From Bugula neritina (lineage: Eukaryota; Bryozoa; Gymnolaemata; Cheilostomatida; Bugulidae): DNA of 64,000 nt. The stretch lies in contig OZ037768.1 of assembly GCA_964035545.1 (NCBI GenBank), positions 6,997,241 to 7,061,240 of the forward strand, in the 5' to 3' direction. Shown piece by piece: positions 56,301 to 62,300 of this stretch (position 1 is the stretch's first letter; every line of letters starts with the position of its first letter). The position numbers were made by a program, and so were the translations under genes. The notes beneath the pieces are model-generated. The model worked only from the letters and a program-made list of their open reading frames with translations. It made no database searches and was not told the DNA's origin.

Positions 56301-59300
56301 TACTTCTGATGGACCAGCCCCTATAGTGACTCAGCAGCCACAGCAAAGGTTTGTTTACAGAGGTTCTTGTATGTGATGAGTCACATTAAACAGTTTAGGT
56401 TGATCAGGCCATGTAGTATTGCTGTATTCATGGTATATTAAAACGAACACTCCTTTATTTGTTCAACTAAACAGGGCGGATAATATTTTGCATATTGTGA
56501 TGTCAGACTATATTTAAGGAAGTTAACAATGTAATAATATCTAATCTGTAGAATATTTTGCTAATAGTCAAGTTTTCAGCTACAGTATGTAGAGTGTTGT
56601 TTTTATGACATTGTCTTGTCTACTTCTGTAGGTGGCCTAATTTCAGCATTTCCTTATGCTTTACTTGTAGTACGCTTACCTTCCCAGCTTAAACTTTATG
56701 TTGTCTCATAAAGTAGAATACAAATAATATATGTTTCCTGCTAAAATTAGATTGGCTTACACTTTAACCTTTGATTTACAGCCATTGTTTTTCTATTTCA
56801 ATTTGTAGTTTTGTTACACGTAAATAGCTTTGCACTCAAATATTTTTTTGAAATGTGGTTTAGGCATTTGAGAAGAATATAAGCTTTGTAAAATTTGCAA
56901 GTTCAACATGATTCAGCTGCTATTATGTTAGTATGCTTTCCCTATCTCAGCTTAACGCAGTATCTCTGTTTAATATTTTAGTTATAAACGGCAGTTTGTA
57001 CCTGTCACTGCTCCTCCCTTGACCACTGTTACCCACCCTTCTCAACCTGTCTATATGATGTCTCCGTATGCTCACCCTAGCTCTTCTAGTTCAGCTCATG
57101 AGTATCATGTGACCTCCACTACTACAGTGACACCACCACAGTTTCATGCACCCACTTCAGTCAACATGCAACGACCCTCTAGACCTCGAGATATTGTTGA
57201 CCAACCGAAAAGGAGGCAAAACAAACAAACGCAAACCCCGCCGATGTCGCCAAACCATTCACCTTACAGGCATTTTAGGTCCACTTCTCGTGAAATTCTT
57301 GATGATTATAGAAGTACCAGTCGTTCTTCAACACGTAGGTCAATAGATCGCACCTTGAGGAGATCTCTATGTCGCAGTTCTGTGGAAAGAAGTCATATAC
57401 GCCGTTCTATTGACAGGAGGTCACTTGATAGATATTTGTCTGACAGCAACCTGTCCACATTGCCTCCAGCACCACCTGGGCATCACTGGGAGTCAACTGA
57501 GTTTGTTAGAGAGTCATCAGTTGTCTCTGATGATGCCTCTGGAGAGCCTGCAGTCATTAGACGCACTTTCCAATTTGAAGAAATCCTCACTCGTGTTCCC
57601 GACACGCCAACGCTTGTTGAAACCAACAGGATAGACCAAGAGTCAACATATGAACAGTGGAGACAGGATGAGCAAAGTAGTGAGTCTTGTGTTGCCTATC
57701 GACCAAGTACATTGAATCCACCTTCAAAAGGATACCACGTGTTCCCACCTACTCCTCTTTATCCATCTCAGTCAACTACTTATCACCTCTCTACTCAACC
57801 TCTAACTCCAACACGTGAGCGGCATAGTTCTCAAGTTGAGTTAGATCTCAGTGTGCCGCGGCCATATGAGTCAACTAAGCCACCTGTACAGCGAACTAGA
57901 TCTGAACCTCAGCTCAACTACCCTATGAGTCAAAAGCCATTTTCTCAGCAGACATATACAGATGTGCAGAGACACAGCAGTCGCACAGATGTCACTCAAA
58001 CTACACATGAAGCGCGAGATCAACCAATTTCTAAACAAAACTTGCAACCAAAATATGAGCCGGTTGAGTTTGAAGTTCAGCTGCCTCGACAACATCTTGC
58101 TCAAACATATTCTGAGAAAAGAGTTGAAGAGTTGCACCAATCTGTTTCTCATACAAATCAAAGTTACAAGTCCCAAGCTGATAGTAACTTAGATGAATTG
58201 TATTTTAGAATACCTAGAAATGTTTCTTCTCAGGTGCCCAGTGATCAAAAACCAGAGTTCATACCAGATCAATTGGATGGGCGTTTTCCAGAAAGGCACA
58301 CAACAGAAGTCAAAATACCTGAAAAACATGCTTCTAAACTGAACTACAAACCACAGCCACGTTTTGAGCCTGTGAGTCTGGACGTGCATTTACCTGAACA
58401 ACAAACAGCCAAGTTTGATTATAAATCTCAACCAAGTTTTGAACCAGTTGAATTTGATGTGAAACTGCCTGATAAACATACTTCTAAAGTTAAATACACT
58501 TCTAAACCAGGGTTTTCTCCAGTAGAGATGAATGTGCAATTACCCAAAAAACACACTGCTAAATTTAACTATAAATCTCGCCCTGAATTTGAGCCTGTAG
58601 AAATGGATGTCAAATTGCCACAACGACATATTTCAAAAGTGGACTATAATTCTGAACCAGAGTTTGAGCCTGTAGAAATAGATGTCAAATTGCCACAACG
58701 ACATATTTCTAAAGTGGACTATAATTCTGAACCAGAGTTTGAGCCTGTAGAAATGGATGTCAAATTGCCACAACGACACATTTCTAAAGTAGACTACAAT
58801 TCCGAACCGGAGTTTGAGCCTGTAGAAATAGATGTCAAATTACCACAACGACACATTTCTAAAGTAGACTACAATTCCGAACCAGAGTTTGAGCCTGTAG
58901 AAATGGATGTCAAATTACCACAACGACACATTTCTAAAGTGGACTATACTTCCGAACCAGAGTTTGAGCCTGTAGAGATGGATGTCAAATTGCCACAACG
59001 ACACATTTCTAAAGTAGACTACAATTCCGAACCGGAGTTTGAGCCTGTAGAAATGGATGTCAAATTGCCACAACGACACATTTCTAAAGTGGACTACAAT
59101 TCTGAACCAGAGTTTGAGCCTGTAGAGATGGATGTCAAATTACCACAACGACACATTTCTAAAGTGGACTATACTTCCGAACCAGAGTTTGAGCCTGTAG
59201 AAATGGATGTCAAATTGCCAAAAAGTCACACGACAAAGCTAAAGTACAAATCTCAACCAGGATTCAAACCCGTGGAAATAGATGTAGAAATGCCTAAGCA

Positions 59301-62300
59301 ACACACTGCTAAATTGGATTACAAATCAGAACCTGGGTTCGAGCCAATAGAGATGGATGTAGAACTACCCAAGAAGCATACCACCAAGTTAAAGTACCAG
59401 TCTGAACCTGTTTTTCAGCCAGTGGAAATGGATGTAACATTACCTAGAAGTCACACATCTACAGTGAAATACAAATCGCAGCCAGACTTTGCGCCTGTTG
59501 ACATGGACATTGCAATGCCACAGCAGCATGTAACTCAAGTGAACTACAGTCAACAGCCGGAGTTTCAACCTGTTGATATTGATGTGAAGCTTCCTAAGCA
59601 GCATCAAACCCAGATTCAATTTGATTCAAAACCAGGTTTTGAGAGGGTAGAGTTGGATATTGAAGTACCTGACCAGCAAGACACACATGTTACTCATGAG
59701 CGCGTGAAGATGAGAACTGTGGTTTCTGATAGCCAGCCATTAGACAGACAAGGCCCTGGATCTCAACCAGTAAATGCAGACATTACTCAGTCGAAACTTG
59801 CAAGCAAACAACCTGACCAGCCAAGGTCAGGTTTACCACCAATTCCTAAGCCGAGGGTGGGCGGACCTACACCACAGCAGATAAGACCCGAGTCTGAAAC
59901 TCCTGAAAGGTATCGGACGACGCAACACATACCCCACTCTCGACCACCTGTTCGAAGATCCACCTCTACAGATCAGAATGATTCCGGAATAGACCAGGGA
60001 GACAGGTAGAACTGCATGTGGACTGCTCTTGCATCATTCACACTAACCTAATGGACTGAAGTGGTTGACTCTCTTCTAACAGTTGTGTGGTTGTTTTTAT
60101 ATTGACGTGTTTTGGTTGATATCTTTGCATGCAGCTCTCTCTTTCTCTCTGTGGTAGCTGAGTGTCAGGTTTGGGCTAGAGGTGACATATTAGTTGTTTC
60201 TGTTTTGAATAGCTTGTGTATGGAATGCGCTTGCTTTTATAAGTTATATTATTGCAGCGGCCGTGATGAGCCAACATTTAAGGTTTTGCCTGCCGCAGAA
60301 ACTGTGGTTGAAGATTTATTCAGCTCTAGCAAGCCTAAAGCACCCTACTTTACTCAAAACCCAAGTGCTGCGGGGGTGAAGGAAGGGCACCCCGTAAGGT
60401 TTGAATGTGTCCTGCAACCAGTGGGAGATCCTAACATGATTGTAGAGTGGTACTGTAATGGCGAACTTGTGAAAGTTGGTAAGTAATTGATATATAAACA
60501 TTTAAACTGTATGTGAATTAGTTGTATCACTGTCGTCACTAAACAGCATAAAATCCTTGGTTGAAAAATTAGATCTTTTTTTCTAATACATAAAAAGTCT
60601 AGCATTGGATTATCAAGGTACACTAAAGATGACTCTAAAATTATTTTATTTTGTGGTTAACTAGCTCATAAAAAATAATTTTAGGCACATATGTAGAATT
60701 CAAAATTGTGCTGCAAGTATAAGAAGAGTGGTTCGCTCACGATGTATACATACAGTAAAATAAACCAGGTTAGCATACTATGTTGTTTAAACTGATAATC
60801 TGGTGTCTACATCCAGGTCACCGGTTCTACGTCAGACATGACTGGAGCTACGTGAGTCTAGAGATTCTGTACTGCTACCCGGAAGATGTCGGTGAATATG
60901 TGTGTGTTGCTAAAAACCGGGTTGGGCAAGCGGAGACAATTCCTGTGACCTTGAATGTAAGAGCACGACGGGCGGTAAACCTGGACACCCAGTTTCCTGA
61001 GGGTATGGAAGGAGTGCACAAGCTACAGGAGCTTGAGGAGCACTGGAGTAGCATGTAAGTAGTCTCTTGTGACTTTAGTGTGATACCCCCTCCTCCCCTA
61101 GATGTGTGGGTCTCAAACTTGGTGAGTGCTGGTTAGTCTATAGCAAGGGCTCCCAACATGTTTTGCTCTGTTCTCCCTTCGAAAGTGTTCAGAAGTTTAG
61201 ATTCTCCCCAAACACTCTTTTAATCACCTGCTTGAAAATCAACCAATAATTGTAATTATAAAACCTTTTTGTAAAAGTATTGGCGCATATGTACATACAC
61301 AAACCTCTCCAACAAGCAACACAGAGCTGTTCATTTGTAATCAATGAGACTTCTGCTGCCGCTCCTCATGTGGTAGAAACAGAATTTTGTAGAAAAATAG
61401 TACATCGTGCAACAAACTCACACCAGTGCAAGACCATAAAATTAGAAATCATACACATCTTTGTTCCTCCTGAATATTGAAAATTCCTCTAAAGAGGGAA
61501 TTCCTGGTCTATAGAGATTAAAGGCATTGGCCTGTGTCCTTATATTGTAACCTCATCTGTGTTAGGTTTTTCACATGTGACAGGCAAGTTGCCTTTGAGC
61601 TGAAAGCACTTGTTAAAACTCAAGTTAATAGAATACCTGGTTTAGTAGCTTTAGCCCATGCCTTCAGATGTTGAATTGCAGTAATTCTAGTGTAAACTGA
61701 ATAGGCCATTGATACAATTAGGTTAATAGATTACAACCTATCTCCAATCTATGTGCACATAACTGACCATATTGCTTTATGTACCTCTTTTTACTACATA
61801 CCTTTATTATTATGTATATTGTTGTATTCTATTATTCAGGTGAAGCATATCTGATGATACCTACACAGTTATTAATTGCATCTTTCTTGATAAAAAAGCA
61901 TGTGCATATAAAGCATGCTTATAAAGACTGCATGAAATCATAGTTTGAAAAGAAAATTAAGATTACTATTGCATGTGCTGAGTTGTTTATTTTTTAAAAA
62001 GTTTTGTGAATTTACTATTTGTTGTTGTTATGCTTATCTCAGAATGTCATGGTATATGTTTTAATAATTTATTTGCCATTGCTATGTCATTGCCATTTGT
62101 TGGTATGGTTGCTTGTATCTGATGTTCTTTTTTTAGCACAATGTTTGATATTGAGGCTATAAAAGATGCTCCCAAAGAGCATTGCGCCCCATACATTGAC
62201 GTGAAGCCACAGCCAGTTGAGGTGGAAGAAGGAGACTGCGCTAAGTTTATTGCTAGAGTCAGCGGGTACCCGCGACCTAAGATAACCTGGAAGATTAACG

